Assembly: GCA_004519485.1 (NCBI GenBank)
Contig: CP038134.1
Location: 744,001-808,000, forward strand
Length of the DNA: 64,000 nucleotides
Direction: 5' to 3'
Origin: Nannochloropsis oceanica
Taxonomy: Eukaryota; Sar; Eustigmatophyceae; Eustigmatales; Monodopsidaceae
The notes under the pieces were generated by a model. It had not been told where the DNA came from. It saw only the letters and a program-made list of their open reading frames with translations, and ran no database searches. Numbering within the stretch: position 1 is the first letter of the stretch; each line of letters starts with the position of its first letter. Positions 8,867 through 19,534 of this stretch are shown here, piece by piece. A program made the translations under genes and the position numbers.

Positions 8867-11429
8867 ATCTGCGTCGTCATACGAAGACAAAGCAGCGGCC
8901 GAAACGGCTGCAGCAGTGATTGCTGCTGGTACTGCTGCACACGAAAAGGCGACGTCCGCCGGAGTCCAAGGAACAGCAATGCGAGCCCAGCGAATAAAGG
9001 AAGAAACGCGCCTCGCAGGGCAACAAGACGGAGCAGCACCCCCCCCCTCCGCCGTTCCCTCCCTTTCAACCACGTCTTCAAGATCCAAGCGGAAAACATA
9101 CAATGCTGACACCATGGACATCTCCCCTTCGGCTTCCCTCCATCCTTCTCTCCCCTCCCCCGCCAAGGTGGAGGCAGACCGAAAACGGGCAGCAGCAGCC
9201 GTGGCATTGGCAAAAGCAAAAGCCTTGCTGTGTGCGGAGGACTCGATCATGGACCCAGGAATTGTGAATGCGGTCCGGACGTATATCAAGGAGCAAGGCG
9301 CGAAGAAGGGAGGGAAAAAAGTCGATGAGGAGGAGGAGGAGGAGGAGGAGCTGATGAATGTGGATGAGATGCTCGCACAGAACTACCGGGGCAAGGCTAA
9401 CATGGCTGTGTTGTTAAGTGGGTGGTTGGAAGAGCTGGGGGGGGATGGAACGGAGGGGGGTGATGTGGAGGGGAGGGAGTTGGTGCTCGAGCATCTGAGG
9501 GGTCAGGTGAAGGGGAGCTTCGACGTGGAGAAGGCGGATGCCCTGTTGTTTGGCCGGAAGCAAGACATGAATTTTATCGATGAGATGATGACTTGGAAGG
9601 GGTGGAGACGGACGTTGATGGAGATTTTTGCGGCACACAAAGAGAGCAAGCTGCTGGGAGGGTACTGCATGCAGCATTTGAGCAGGGCGGGCCATAACAC
9701 AGAGATGGCGGACTTGGTGAGCGTGGATGACTATTGGAGTGTCGCGAGGGGGGTCTTGACCGAATTGTTGTTACAAGTGCCTTGGGCGGATCACGTGGAT
9801 TTGGGGAGGTTGGTGGGCACTCTGACGCGAATATGCTGCGGGACGGCGTATTTACATTCGTTCAGTCAGGAGGTCCTGAGGGAGGTGGAGGTGGCGTTGA
9901 TGGAGGAAGTGGGGAGGGAAGGCGAGGGAGGGAGGGAAGAAGGGAGGGAGCAGAGTTTGGTGGCGATGACGAGGAAGTTCCGGCGGATTCGGCAGGAGTT
10001 GGAGAGGGGGAGCTGGGAAGCGGCGGAAAGGGCGGGTGGAGGGGGGAGTGGGAAGGAGAGGGTAGGTAGAAGTCGGTTCGTGCATCGATTGAGTGCGTGG
10101 CAGGCAGAGGCAGCGCCAGTGAATTCGGCAGAGAAAGGGGACCCGATGAAAGCGAGGGAGGGAAGGAAAAGATTGCTGGGAGCAATATTGGACGTGTTCA
10201 GTGAGGGGGGATTGTCGGACCACACATTGGCAGTATTGCTTGATGCGTATGTCGACTCATCCGTTTTGTTCAAGGAGAGAAAGAAGGAGGGGGAAGGGAA
10301 GGAGGACAAGGAAGGGGAGGAGGGTAAGTGGGAGGACGGTGACGAAAACGACGATGACGACGATGATGATGGGCTTGCCAAGGTGAAGGGTCCACTGGCC
10401 TACCTCCGCCATCCTCAACTTCTCGATGCGTTGGTCAAAGCCATTTTTGACCCAAAAAAGAGGCTGAACACTGCCTCTCGCCGAGCCTCGGCCTGCCAGA
10501 TCTTGACCGTGGCAAGCACGGCGTTGTTTGACGGCAGTGTGGACCGCGAGGAGGCTGATGCCCTTTACCAGGGCCTGAGGGAAGCGTCGACCTTACTGGC
10601 AGACGAAGAGATGCTGACGTGGAACATGAGTACGTCCAGCATACCCCCTTCCTTGAAAGGCCTGTTGAGAGCCCACCCTGTGGTGGCCATGGGTTTCTTG
10701 CATTGGTTAAGGGTCACGATCCAAGACCCGGAGTTTCACAACTCGCGGCAATTCAACGAGGTGATGAGAGTGCTCATGCGCTTATTGCAATTTTTGGTGA
10801 GTGAGCGACCATTGCACCACCCGGCGATTTTCGAGGCCCTAAAGGCGCTGTTGACCTTGAAGCCGACAGAAAGCTCGTTCAATATCATCAAGATGAAGAG
10901 GCAAGCCTTGCAGTGTTTTGTGTTTCTGATGTCTCGGGGCTTTGTATTGCCGGTGCTGGCGTTCTTCCATCAGATCCTGCCGGAGATGGATCATGCATTG
11001 GTGAGGTTTTTTGTGGGTGTGACGCTGGTGGCGGCGCAACCCCCTTATTCGCCGGTGTTTGCTCGGGCGCTTGCATCCTTGTTGAGGGAGATGGTTGTGA
11101 GAAAGGCATTGAAATCAAGTTTGGATGACGGGCATCAGGAGGCTTTGCTCAGGTTTATTGAGACGGTGTGTGCGGAGGAGGGGGATGCGGAGGAAGAAAG
11201 GGGGGGGAAAGGGGAGGAGGAGAGAGAGGAGAAGGAATTGTCGCCGGTGAAGAAGAAAGGAGGAGAAGCAGATGGAGAGGAAGAAGTAGAAGGAGGAGGA
11301 GCGGCAGCCGCAGTAGCAGCAAATTTGTTGGACCCGGCAATGAGAAAGGGCCTGAGGTTGGTGTATTCCCACATGTTGAAAAAAGAGAAGAGGAAAAGGA
11401 GACGGATGAATGGGGAGGGCGAAGGATGA
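7818..11429 (+). CDS. Tandem WW-domain protein fused to NELF-C/D (TH1)
   Basis: A 1203-residue intronless gene. Two WW domains lie at residues ~14-44 (GDWEIYSTDDGNAKPYFYN, second Trp in TQWDIP) and ~137-170 (GQVYFFNRRDGSTTWDKP). A Glu run (~190-212, GAG repeats) and a Gln run (~325-350, CAG repeats) separate them from the C-terminal part. From ~475 to ~1105 the protein follows the TH1/NELF-C/D family: DSIMDPGIVNAV, LLSGWLEELG, DVEKADALLF, HPVVAMGFLHWL, LQCFVFLMSRGFVLPVLAFF and LVRFFVGVTL match the human protein in order and spacing. NELF-C/D is a core subunit of the negative elongation factor that pauses RNA polymerase II; WW domains often bind phospho-Ser/Thr-Pro or Pro-rich ligands such as the polymerase II tail. 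The fusion is seen; its role in binding the tail is inference. ATG at 7818 sits in gccATGg; the frame is open further upstream. Confidence 0.85.
8791..8865 (+). repeat. CAG trinucleotide run encoding poly-Gln
   Basis: About 23 CAG units with a few CAA-type interruptions, within the linker of the WW-NELF-C gene. It is preceded by a separate GAG run (8395-8452) that encodes poly-Glu. Confidence 0.9.
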
Positions 11430-11748
11430 GAATGTGTTGACGTTTTAGTCACCACCGGGAGATCAGTAAGTAGATAACTGGCGCTAGACAGGAACAACAA
11501 CAACACATGAGGAAAAGAAGTAAATCCCCAAATTGTATAAAGCTAGGTGATAATAAAGATAAACAACGAAATGTGCAGTGCTCCGCGCTGGATCAACGAG
11601 AGGAGGTACGAGCGTCAGGGCACAAGCGCGACCCCTCCTACGACATTGTCGGGTAGAAGCCAGACAGAGCCAATCGTGCATATTCATTTCGAGCCCTGTC
11701 AGTGAATTCAATGCAAATACTTTGTTCATTCCCTTCTTTTTCATTTAT
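11430..11748. other. Intergenic between convergent genes
   Basis: A 319-bp gap holding the 3' ends of the WW-NELF-C gene (+) and the membrane protein gene (-). An AATAAAG motif lies at 11552-11558 on the + strand. Nothing else was seen. Confidence 0.35.
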
Positions 11749-12993
11749 TTAAACACTAAACTTCCGTCCCCGGTCCTGCCTCCCTCCTCCTCCTTCTCCC
11801 ATCCTCCCTCCTCCGCCTCCAGCATTAAAGCTCGTCATGACCCTTGCCTCCGCTAAAGGCACATTTCCTCCCCCTTCTCGGTTCGAGGTACCGATGGCTT
11901 CAGCCACAGGCATGGCAACAGCTACCTGTGATGGCTGCCGTTGCTGTTGCTGCTGTGGATGTGATTGAACATAAGCAAAAGGAGCAGAAGCAGAAGGGAC
12001 ATATGGCTGGGGGCGTCCATAGAAAGTTGAGAAAAGACCACCACCACCGGTGTTGTTATTGCTCCTGCTATTGCTGCAGCTGTTGTTGTTGCTGCTGGTA
12101 GCGAAAGGGGGAGGACGACTATACCAAGGTGAAGAAAAAGGTGGGGGTGGTGGAGTAGGACGTGGGCAAGATACAGAAGGAGGAAGGGGGGGGGGAGGAG
12201 GAGGGCGAGAAGGAGGAGGAGGAGGGCGAGAAGTAGTTGCCACTGCTGCTGTTGAGGCTCCACTGGTCACCCATAATCGACGCCGGCGCTCTTGATATGT
12301 CCGGGGACAGCAGCAAATGCAACAGCACCACAGGGAGACAAAAACGATGAACATGATGAGGAGCACTCCACCAATCAAACCACCGATGCTTTCGCCACCA
12401 TCAAATGAAAAGTCGTCTAAGGAGATGATACCTTTTTGGGGAGGCGGGTCATGATGGACGAAGGAGGCAAGTTGTACCATCAGATTCGCACGGCCAAGGA
12501 AAACAACGGAATTGGTAAGCACGTTTTCTTCGGGACCTCCGACAGGTACATCATTTAGTGCCGCTTCGGCAAGCCAATCTTTCATTGTCCACTGTGCACA
12601 AGGCGCCGACTTGGCATTCTCGCCAGCATACAATCGAAAAACCAGAGGCTCATTTTTGATGTGGCAGCCCAGAGATAGCTTCTCGTTCCACATGACAGAC
12701 GAGCCGAATGGATCAGCATTCGCGGTGCTCACAGACTTGCCGGCTATGGAGGCTGTCACAAATGCGCCGTAATTGTCCATAGGGCAGGCGGAGCTTTGCG
12801 TGAACAAGGCGCCCTGTATCCAAACCTCGAGGTCCCAACAGGTCCGAGTATCGGCAAAAACAAAGCCACCACCTGCCCCTTCGTCCCTGCTGCTCACAGG
12901 TGGGGCAAGGATAAGAACGTCATCGTCGTCATTTTCATCTATCTCCCCGCGGTCTTGGTGGGGATGCGGATGATGGCCTTTGCTTCCCCCCAT
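11749..12993 (-). CDS. Orphan single-pass membrane protein with a Pro-rich cytoplasmic tail
   Basis: No family recognised. The 414-residue frame has an N-terminal part of ~190 residues with beta-rich spacing and paired cysteines (TCWDLEVWIQG, SSACPMDNYG, SLGCHIKN, APCAQW) that might be a C2-like or secreted fold. One membrane segment follows (GGVLLIMFIVFVSLW, ~205-225), directly followed by a Cys cluster (CCCICCC) likely to be palmitoylated, a basic stop-transfer stretch, and a ~180-residue tail rich in Pro, Asn, Gln and Gly. No signal peptide is present at this Met, although the layout suggests type I topology. A spliced 5' exon is therefore likely: an AG acceptor lies just before the ATG, and hydrophobic frames lie at 13030-13320. 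The 5' end is thus uncertain. Confidence 0.6.
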   Translation of the reverse strand: MGGSKGHHPHPHQDRGEIDENDDDDVLILAPPVSSRDEGAGGGFVFADTRTCWDLEVWIQGALFTQSSACPMDNYGAFVTASIAGKSVSTANADPFGSSVMWNEKLSLGCHIKNEPLVFRLYAGENAKSAPCAQWTMKDWLAEAALNDVPVGGPEENVLTNSVVFLGRANLMVQLASFVHHDPPPQKGIISLDDFSFDGGESIGGLIGGVLLIMFIVFVSLWCCCICCCPRTYQERRRRLWVTSGASTAAVATTSRPPPPPSRPPPPPPLPPSVSCPRPTPPPPPFSSPWYSRPPPFATSSNNNSCSNSRSNNNTGGGGLFSTFYGRPQPYVPSASAPFAYVQSHPQQQQQRQPSQVAVAMPVAEAIGTSNREGGGNVPLAEARVMTSFNAGGGGGRMGEGGGGRQDRGRKFSV

Positions 12994-13637
12994 CCTGTTT
13001 GTCGTGGGTAAGGGATGAATGGGGTAAGTGGGTAAGACAGAAGACAGACCACATTAAGAGCTCGATAATGGAGGCCTTGAGTATGAGTGAAGCCATCCAG
13101 AGACAGGAAAATGCAAGGCCCAGAGCAAGTACGCGCTGCTTTCCACAGAGTGGATGGGACGGGAAGCTAAGGGGGGGCGCATGGGTAGGTGCACGTCCTG
13201 TGCAGCCAAAGGGTAACAATGGAATGATAAATCGCGTAGGCTCGTGTAGTCCGCGTGGATGCAAGACCGGGGGTCGACACATCGCAGCCGCTGAGGAGCT
13301 AAGATGAAGCAAGCCAACATGCGTTATTCAGGCTTGTCCACCGCATCCAAATCAAACATTAGCTCTGATATGTCATTATGCGTGGGCGAGGGGAGAGTTG
13401 CTCCACAAACAAGGCAAATGCGTGGGAAAAGAAGCACGCGCGTCATGGGATGGAAGAAGAACTTCCGTTTACAAGCGTTCGTCGCGCGATGTCGTTTTGA
13501 GGGAGGTTAATTTGTGATTCTTCCACCTCATTGTACGAAAGGCACGGACACAAATTCTAAAAAGAGGGATACCGCAACAACCAACGCCTATCAAAGACTT
13601 TTATACACTGCAAAGCTGCAGACCTTTCCGCGGCACT
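12994..13637. other. Region upstream of the membrane protein and downstream of ABC1K
   Basis: A 644-bp region. It may contain a short 5' exon with a signal peptide for the membrane protein gene (minus-strand hydrophobic frames in 13030-13320). I could not fix a donor, so no exon is called. The rest, 13330-13637, shows no gene. Confidence 0.3.
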
Positions 13638-16600
13638 CTAATCTCCTGCTGCTGCTTCCAGCGCTTCGGCTACTTCTACAGGAGCTGCCTCTGTCCTTTC
13701 AACTGACGCATTATTCATCCCTCCCCTCATCCGCCGTAACTCAGCCTCCTCTTCCTGTTCCGCCGCCTCCAAATTTTGCAAACGTTTCGCCTCCCTTTGG
13801 ATAAAAAACTGCTTCGCCGACGTCGGCAAGGTCTCCCAGGCCTTCCCCACCGCCCACTCCCTTGCCACTTGCCTCACCATCCTCACTGCATCCTTCACCT
13901 CCTTAAACTTCCTCCTATTCCCTCCCCCCTGCCATCCCGCCGCCGAGCGTGGCAACTCCTTCCCTAACCTCGTCGGGGCAATCGTACTGTAGATTGGAAC
14001 AGAACATCCGTCAACTCCACATTCCAAAGCCATCCTCGCACCTTCCGCGAAACGATCGGCAAGGTTCCACGGAATGCCCACCTTGCTCGCTATCCCTTTG
14101 ATAATCACGGTTGCCCGCCCCAACATGACCAAATCACTGGGGAAATTCTTAACCGCCCTTAATGGCGATTCCGCGCTCAATTCCATGCTCGAGTAGTTGC
14201 CAGGCAACAAAGCCCCAGTCCCTCCAAAGAGCAGCAGCGCCAATGCCGCCCCACACTCAGGTCGGGCGGTTTCCTCAAACTCCACTCCGAATCCCTTGAC
14301 GGTTTCGGAGAGGTCGAGGGCGGTCGGTCCACCGGGTTTCCCGTAGCGGGAGACTTGTAAGACCAGGTCCGCCAAGCGCAGTTTCTGGGAGGCACCGATT
14401 TGCTTGACTTGTCCTAATGGTTCGTGATGGGGATGCAGAAATAGAGGACGGAGAGGGGGGGTTAAAAAGAGGACGACGAAGGAGCATGGGCTAGGAGGAA
14501 GGATGCGGAGGGAAACGCCAGTGCTTAAATGCAGGCGACCGGAAGCCGTCCATTTACTGGCCAAAAGAACACACAACTATTACCCTCCACATATATATAT
14601 ATACTAGCCAGAAGGACACACAACTATTACCATATATATTAATATACATATATATGCGTGTGTGTATGCCTTCCCATCTCTATGTGTGTACGTACCGCAG
14701 TCGATAAGGGCGATACGGCCACCTTCCATGACGAAAATGTTGCCGGGATGAGGGTCTGTCGGAGGGGAAAATACAGACCAAGGGAAGAGGGACGGGTGAG
14801 ACAAGACAAGGATTATTGAAGAGACAAAAGAGGGGAAACGACCTGAAACGATGGAAACCTTTTTGAAGACAAACATTCAGTTGAACAATTGAAAGCACAC
14901 ACACACACACACACACACATACACACACACTCACACACTCACACACACTTACGTACCCCCGTGCAAGAACCCATCTCCAAAAACCATGCGACTGAATGCT
15001 TCAGTCAAGCTCGCCAGTAGTCGTCGCGAGAATATGGCTGCCTCAGGCGAGCCCTCTTGGATCCCGCGATCCGCCATCTTCTCCTTTAACCGTGTCAGAG
15101 GCGTGCCATGAATGAAGTCCATCACCTAGTTGATGTATATATACATACATAAGTATATGTATAAGGTGCGGGCGTGGGTGTATGTGTCGGGATAGGGAAT
15201 TTGTGCGCGTGTGTGTGGAGCATGTAACAGGGAGACTCAGGGTGGGCACAGGCTGGAACGGAAAGGAGGGAGAGGGTGAAGCAGTCGGTGCTTGTGATCG
15301 TGGGCTCTTCAACCTCTTACCATCACGCGCTTCGAGACCAAGCCATTGATGGCTCTGGGTACGACAAGAGGTGCCACAGCTGGCCGTCCGTCAGGGGTAT
15401 GTGCTACTGCAGCCGCAATTTTCTCCATTGCCTTGTGTGTGGGGCGAGGGATGGAGGGGGGGGAGGAGGAGGAAGGGAAAGAGGAGTTGGTAAGGAGCGC
15501 TCGGATAGAGAGCTTTGGGGGAGGAAATGGAGGGACGATGGTAAGGAGTGAGGAATAAGATAAGACAGGTGATTTTACCTACCTGTGCTTCGGCTAGGAA
15601 ATCCAATTCGTTGGTCAGTGCTCGCTCGAGCTCGCAGAAGACGCGGTAGTAGTCCACGGGGAGAGAGTCACGGAACCGCTTGGAGAACCTGGAGACCAAG
15701 GGGGGGGGGGGAGGGAGGAGGAAGGAAGAGGCGTGTGAGGCAATAGCGTGACAGTGAGCAGTACTGCGAGGGTAGATAACGAAATTGAAAGAGGCATCGC
15801 ATCAACCCTCTTTCGCCCCGCCTTCCTCTCCCCTTTCTTCCTGCTCCTCCCTCCTTACGCTTTCAAATTCGCAATGTCTCCCCTCAGCTTTGGCTCCTCA
15901 CTCGGCCTTTGCACCTTCACTGCCACCTCCCTTCCATCCCTCAGCACTGCCCGATGGACTTGCGCGATGCTCGCACTTCCCAAGGGAATCTCGTCGAATT
16001 CCTTGAATAAATTTTCCAGGGGTTCGCCCTCGAGCAAGTCTTGGCGCACGACTGCTTTGACGATGGAAGTCGGGATGGGCTCGACGCTGTCTTGCAAGGA
16101 CATCAACCGATCGGTGTAGGCCTTAGGAAACATGTCGACACGCGTTGAAATGACTTGACCGCTCTGAAAAGAGAGAGAAAGGGAGGCGAGGGAGGGAAGG
16201 AGGGAGGGAGGGAGGGAGGGAGAGAGGGGAAGGACTAAGTGTGATCGGGAGAAAAATGGAAAAAGAAACACAGCCGGACATCATTTAGATGAGGCATGCA
16301 AAAAAATATGACGTACCTTGACGTAAAACCCCTTCAAATTCTGAATCGTTGAGGCCAACCGCTCCGCTCCCCACGTGTGAGCGTCCTCCCACAATTTTTT
16401 CTCATCTTCGGAATTGACAGGCTCATTTTTCTCTTTTGCTGCCGCAAGCTTGCGCTGAATCAGGGCATAATTGCCCAGAATAGGCACAATTTGAGACCAG
16501 AATGTTGCAGCCCGCTTCAGGCGCTGTACAGGGCTTAGAGGGCCGGGAATTAGGGACTCTGGGGTGGGTTCCGCAGGAGATGGTGGTGGTGAGGGTGGAT

Positions 16601-16745
16601 TGGGGGTCGCCCTGTCGACGGAAGCGACACGCAAGGGCCGTCTAATCGGGAACCGGTGCTGGTCAAATACCCCATTAGAGCGAAAGTTAAATGCAGGGAC
16701 GGTGGTGGCAAGGAGCAGGAGTAGGAGGAGGAGAAGGAAGCTCAT
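13638..16745 (-). CDS. ABC1/UbiB-family atypical kinase (ABC1K/ADCK), plastid-type
   Basis: Members act in quinone and tocopherol metabolism and membrane lipid stress in plastids or mitochondria. Seven exons in coding order: 16745-16317, 16163-15859, 15688-15583, 15431-15321, 15125-14957, 14755-14696 and 14413-13638, giving 651 aa with all phases kept. Family motifs in order: YVKSGQVISTRVDMFP (the KxGQ region), PLGSASIAQVHRAV with GREVAVKVQRP (Ala-rich loop and lysine), LTNELDFLAEAQ (conserved Glu), GFLHGDPHPGNIFV (catalytic loop) and ALIDCGQ (DFG-like, with Cys for Phe). The N-terminus (SFLLLLLLLLLATTVPAFNF) is a signal peptide followed by a transit-like stretch. The C-terminal ~60 residues are charged coiled coil. 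Substrate unknown. Confidence 0.9.
14563..14660. repeat. Imperfect ~40-bp direct duplication with TA runs, in an ABC1K intron
   Basis: Two near copies (starting at 14563 and 14602), each ending in CACACAACTATTACC and followed by TATATA, lie side by side inside the sixth ABC1K intron. A few substitutions separate them. Confidence 0.7.
14896..14949. repeat. CA dinucleotide microsatellite in an ABC1K intron
   Basis: An almost pure CA run with a few TACA and TCACA interruptions, in the fifth ABC1K intron. Confidence 0.9.
16190..16229. repeat. GGGA tetranucleotide run in the first ABC1K intron
   Basis: About eight GGGA units on the + strand. In the minus-strand transcript this is the CCCT pyrimidine tract just before the exon 2 acceptor at 16164. 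Confidence 0.85.
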
Positions 16746-17221
16746 GGAAGACAAGAGGTCGAAAGAAGTCCACCGTGACGTATGCCTGCGTAACTAGAGT
16801 GCGCTTGTAAAAACGCGAGAAAGAAGGAGAAGGCGATGCCTGAAAAGTCGCAAGCGTAAAGGACGTAGAGCTATCTGTGATGGGTGCGGTGGTGTGTACA
16901 GGGTGTGTGAATGAGAAAAGATCAAAGATCAGGAGCTTAGACATGGTCGGTGCAGGGCAGCGCTATATATATATTGCCCCGCTGGGCAATCAGCGGCCCG
17001 CCAGCCCGCTTTGACTGGATGTCTTCAAATCAATAATAGACTCACTTTCCACACTACCACACTTACAAGCACACGTGCACACACTGCCAAAGGTATAGCT
17101 TGCCACGGCATTGGCATTTACAGGGATTGTTTCAATCACCCGACTCGCCCAAGCTGAATAATACAACGCACCTCTGACAACTTCTACACTCCCACGACCA
17201 TGCGTACCCAAACACAGAACG
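16746..17221. promoter_or_regulatory. Divergent promoter region of ABC1K (-) and STE24 (+), with a TATA run
   Basis: A 476-bp gap between two divergent starts. A self-complementary run CTATATATATATT at 16963-16975 lies about 220 bp from the ABC1K ATG and about 250 bp from the STE24 ATG. It could serve as a TATA element in either direction, but its role is unproven. Confidence 0.35.
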
Positions 17222-19269
17222 ATGCCCCCAAATGATGCCTGGGCGATCATCCGCAATTTCGGATCGGAACTTTCTTTCCCCACCTACAAGCAACAAGGGA
17301 CTGGCATGGCGGACGTGCCATACCTGGAGTTGATAGTCCTCTTCTCCTTCATCGTCTTTGTCTTTGAGTTCTACCTGGACCTGCGGCAGTACGGGGCCTT
17401 GCAACGCAAGGACGTGCCTGAAGCCTTGACGACACGCATCAGCGAGCTCGATCAGGCAGCCGCGTCGAAGAATGGAGGAGACTCGAAGGACAAGGATGGC
17501 ACCACGACCCTGCTCGCTCGTTTGACCTCGAAATTTGAAGCTGCAAGAAAATATTCTATTGATAAGGCGCATCTTGGGTTTGTTGAAACTCTCTTCTCCC
17601 AAATGGAAGCGACGGCGATGCTCTTGCTTGGAAGTATGCCTTGGGTATGGGACATGTCGGTCAACTTAGCCGGGAAATGGTTTGGGAAAGCAGAAGACGA
17701 GTATATCATCTCTCTCGTCTTCCTAGGTATCAACATGGTGATTGAGAATATCATCCACCTACCCTTCTCCCTTTGGTCCGTCTTTGTGGTCGAGCAACGG
17801 CATGGTTTCAACAAGCAGTCCCTCAAGGACTTCCTCCTTGATAAAGTCAAGGCCGTCGCCCTCTCGGCCCTCCTCGGCAGCCCTATGACCGTCGCTGTCC
17901 TCTATGTCATCAAAGCCGGCGGTCGAAACTTTTTCCTCTACCTCTACCTTCTCGTGCTCGCCTTCCAGCTCATTCTCCTCACAGTCTATCCTACCGTCAT
18001 CGCTCCAATCTTCAATAAATACGAACCTCTGGCGGAAGAATCTGAATTAAAACCTCAAATTGACGCCTTGGCATCGCGGGTGAAGTTTCCGTTGACCAAG
18101 GTGTTTGTGGTAGATGGATCGCGGAGAAGTGCGCATTCAAACGCGTATTTTTATGGGTTTTTTAAGAATAAGCGGATTGTGCTGTTTGATACGCTGCTGA
18201 CGCAGGTAGGTATGGAGGAAGGGAAGCAGAAATGGTTGGAGTGAGCGTGAGAAGGTTGAACGAAGAAGTTTACGGTTTGTGAATATGTCCGACTCACTTC
18301 GCCTATCGTCCCCTCTTCCACAGGTGCAATCCTCGGAGCTGATTTCGATCCTCGCCCACGAGCTCGGGCACTGGGCGCACAGCCACACCCTCCAAATGTT
18401 TTTCGTCAGTCAAGTGCACCTCTTCCTGGCCTTCTTCCTCTTCTCCTCTTCTCTGGACAACGCCGACCTATTCCATTCGTTTGGCTTCGCGACTCGCCCC
18501 ACGATCATTGCTCTATTCCTCTTTTTTCAAGCGATTTGGTCCCCGGTTGACAAGGCGTTGAGCTTTGGCTTCACGTTGTGGACCCGCAAAAACGAGTTCC
18601 AGGTAGGGAGCGGAGGGTAAGAAGGGCGCGACGGAGGCAGGGAGGGAGCAAGACATTGGAAAAAAGGCTTTAAGTGTGGGACATGGTCCTTACATTTCGT
18701 CTTTACCAATCTCCTTTGCCTCCTCCCCCCATTCCTCCTGTTTTGGAGGGGTTGATACGCCATCGTTCCAGGCTCCAGCAAAGGCTTGCAACGCGGCCAC
18801 GAGAAACAGCACATTTACACTTTATCCGACTTTCCCCTTGTCGGAAAGTTGCGATTCAATCATTCTTCTCATCCTTACCCCCCCTCTTTTCAGGCAGACG
18901 AATACGCAGTCGATCTGGGTTACGCCGAGGACTTACAGCGAGGGCTGGTCAAGCTGCAGGTAGGTCTCCCTCGTCCCCCCCTCCCCCTCTCTCTAGCGCG
19001 TACCTCGAGTCGAGAACCACCACGCCCCGTCACGTCTCTTGTTGTTCGATTGCCCCTCCTGGCCCATGTCTATCTCATCGATTCACGCTCACATTCCTGC
19101 ACGCATTACTGTATCCTCATACTCACGTTCTCGCATTCAGGTTGAGAATCTTTCCAACCCCTCCCCTGATCGATGGTATAGCTTCTACCATTACTCCCAC
19201 CCGCCTCTGACGGAGCGATTGGCAGCAATATGTGCGCGGCAAGAGGGGAGGGAGAAGAAGAGGGGGTGA
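17222..19269 (+). CDS. STE24: CAAX prenyl protease 1 (STE24/ZMPSTE24)
   Basis: A zinc metalloprotease of the ER membrane that trims CAAX residues from prenylated proteins and clears blocked translocons. Four exons: 17222-18205, 18324-18602, 18894-18959 and 19141-19269 (485 aa), all in phase. Exon 1 holds several membrane helices and the family motifs VEQRHGFNKQSLKDF and VDGSRRSAHSNAYFYG. Exon 2 has the zinc motif HELGH (LAHELGHWAHSH) and two more helices. Exon 3 carries ADEYAVDLGYAEDL, whose Glu is the third zinc ligand. Exon 4 has SHPPLTERL and ends in EGREKKRG, a basic tail that may help ER retention. Length matches the family. Confidence 0.95.
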
Positions 19270-19534
19270 GGGAGGTAGATGAGGGAGGGAGGGAGCGAAG
19301 GGGGGAGGGTGTCCCCTTTCTATTGTGGCGGAGTGCAGAATGCGGCAAAAGCACAAAAGCACAACCAGCTTCAAGAATTAAACATTTCGAATAGAAACGA
19401 ACAAAATCATGGGTTAGTCGTGGCGTCAGGCTTTGATCGACATCTTTCCCTATAAAGAACATTTCTAGCCGTTATAAGTGGCGGTGATCACTGGGTCCCA
19501 TATAAGTCTTCCCTCCCACCCACCCTCCCTCCCT

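Noticed and set aside
8060-9289. 409-codon open frame on the minus strand
   Set aside because: Antisense to the WW-NELF-C gene; its poly-Ser and poly-Cys come from reading the GAG and CAG repeats backwards.
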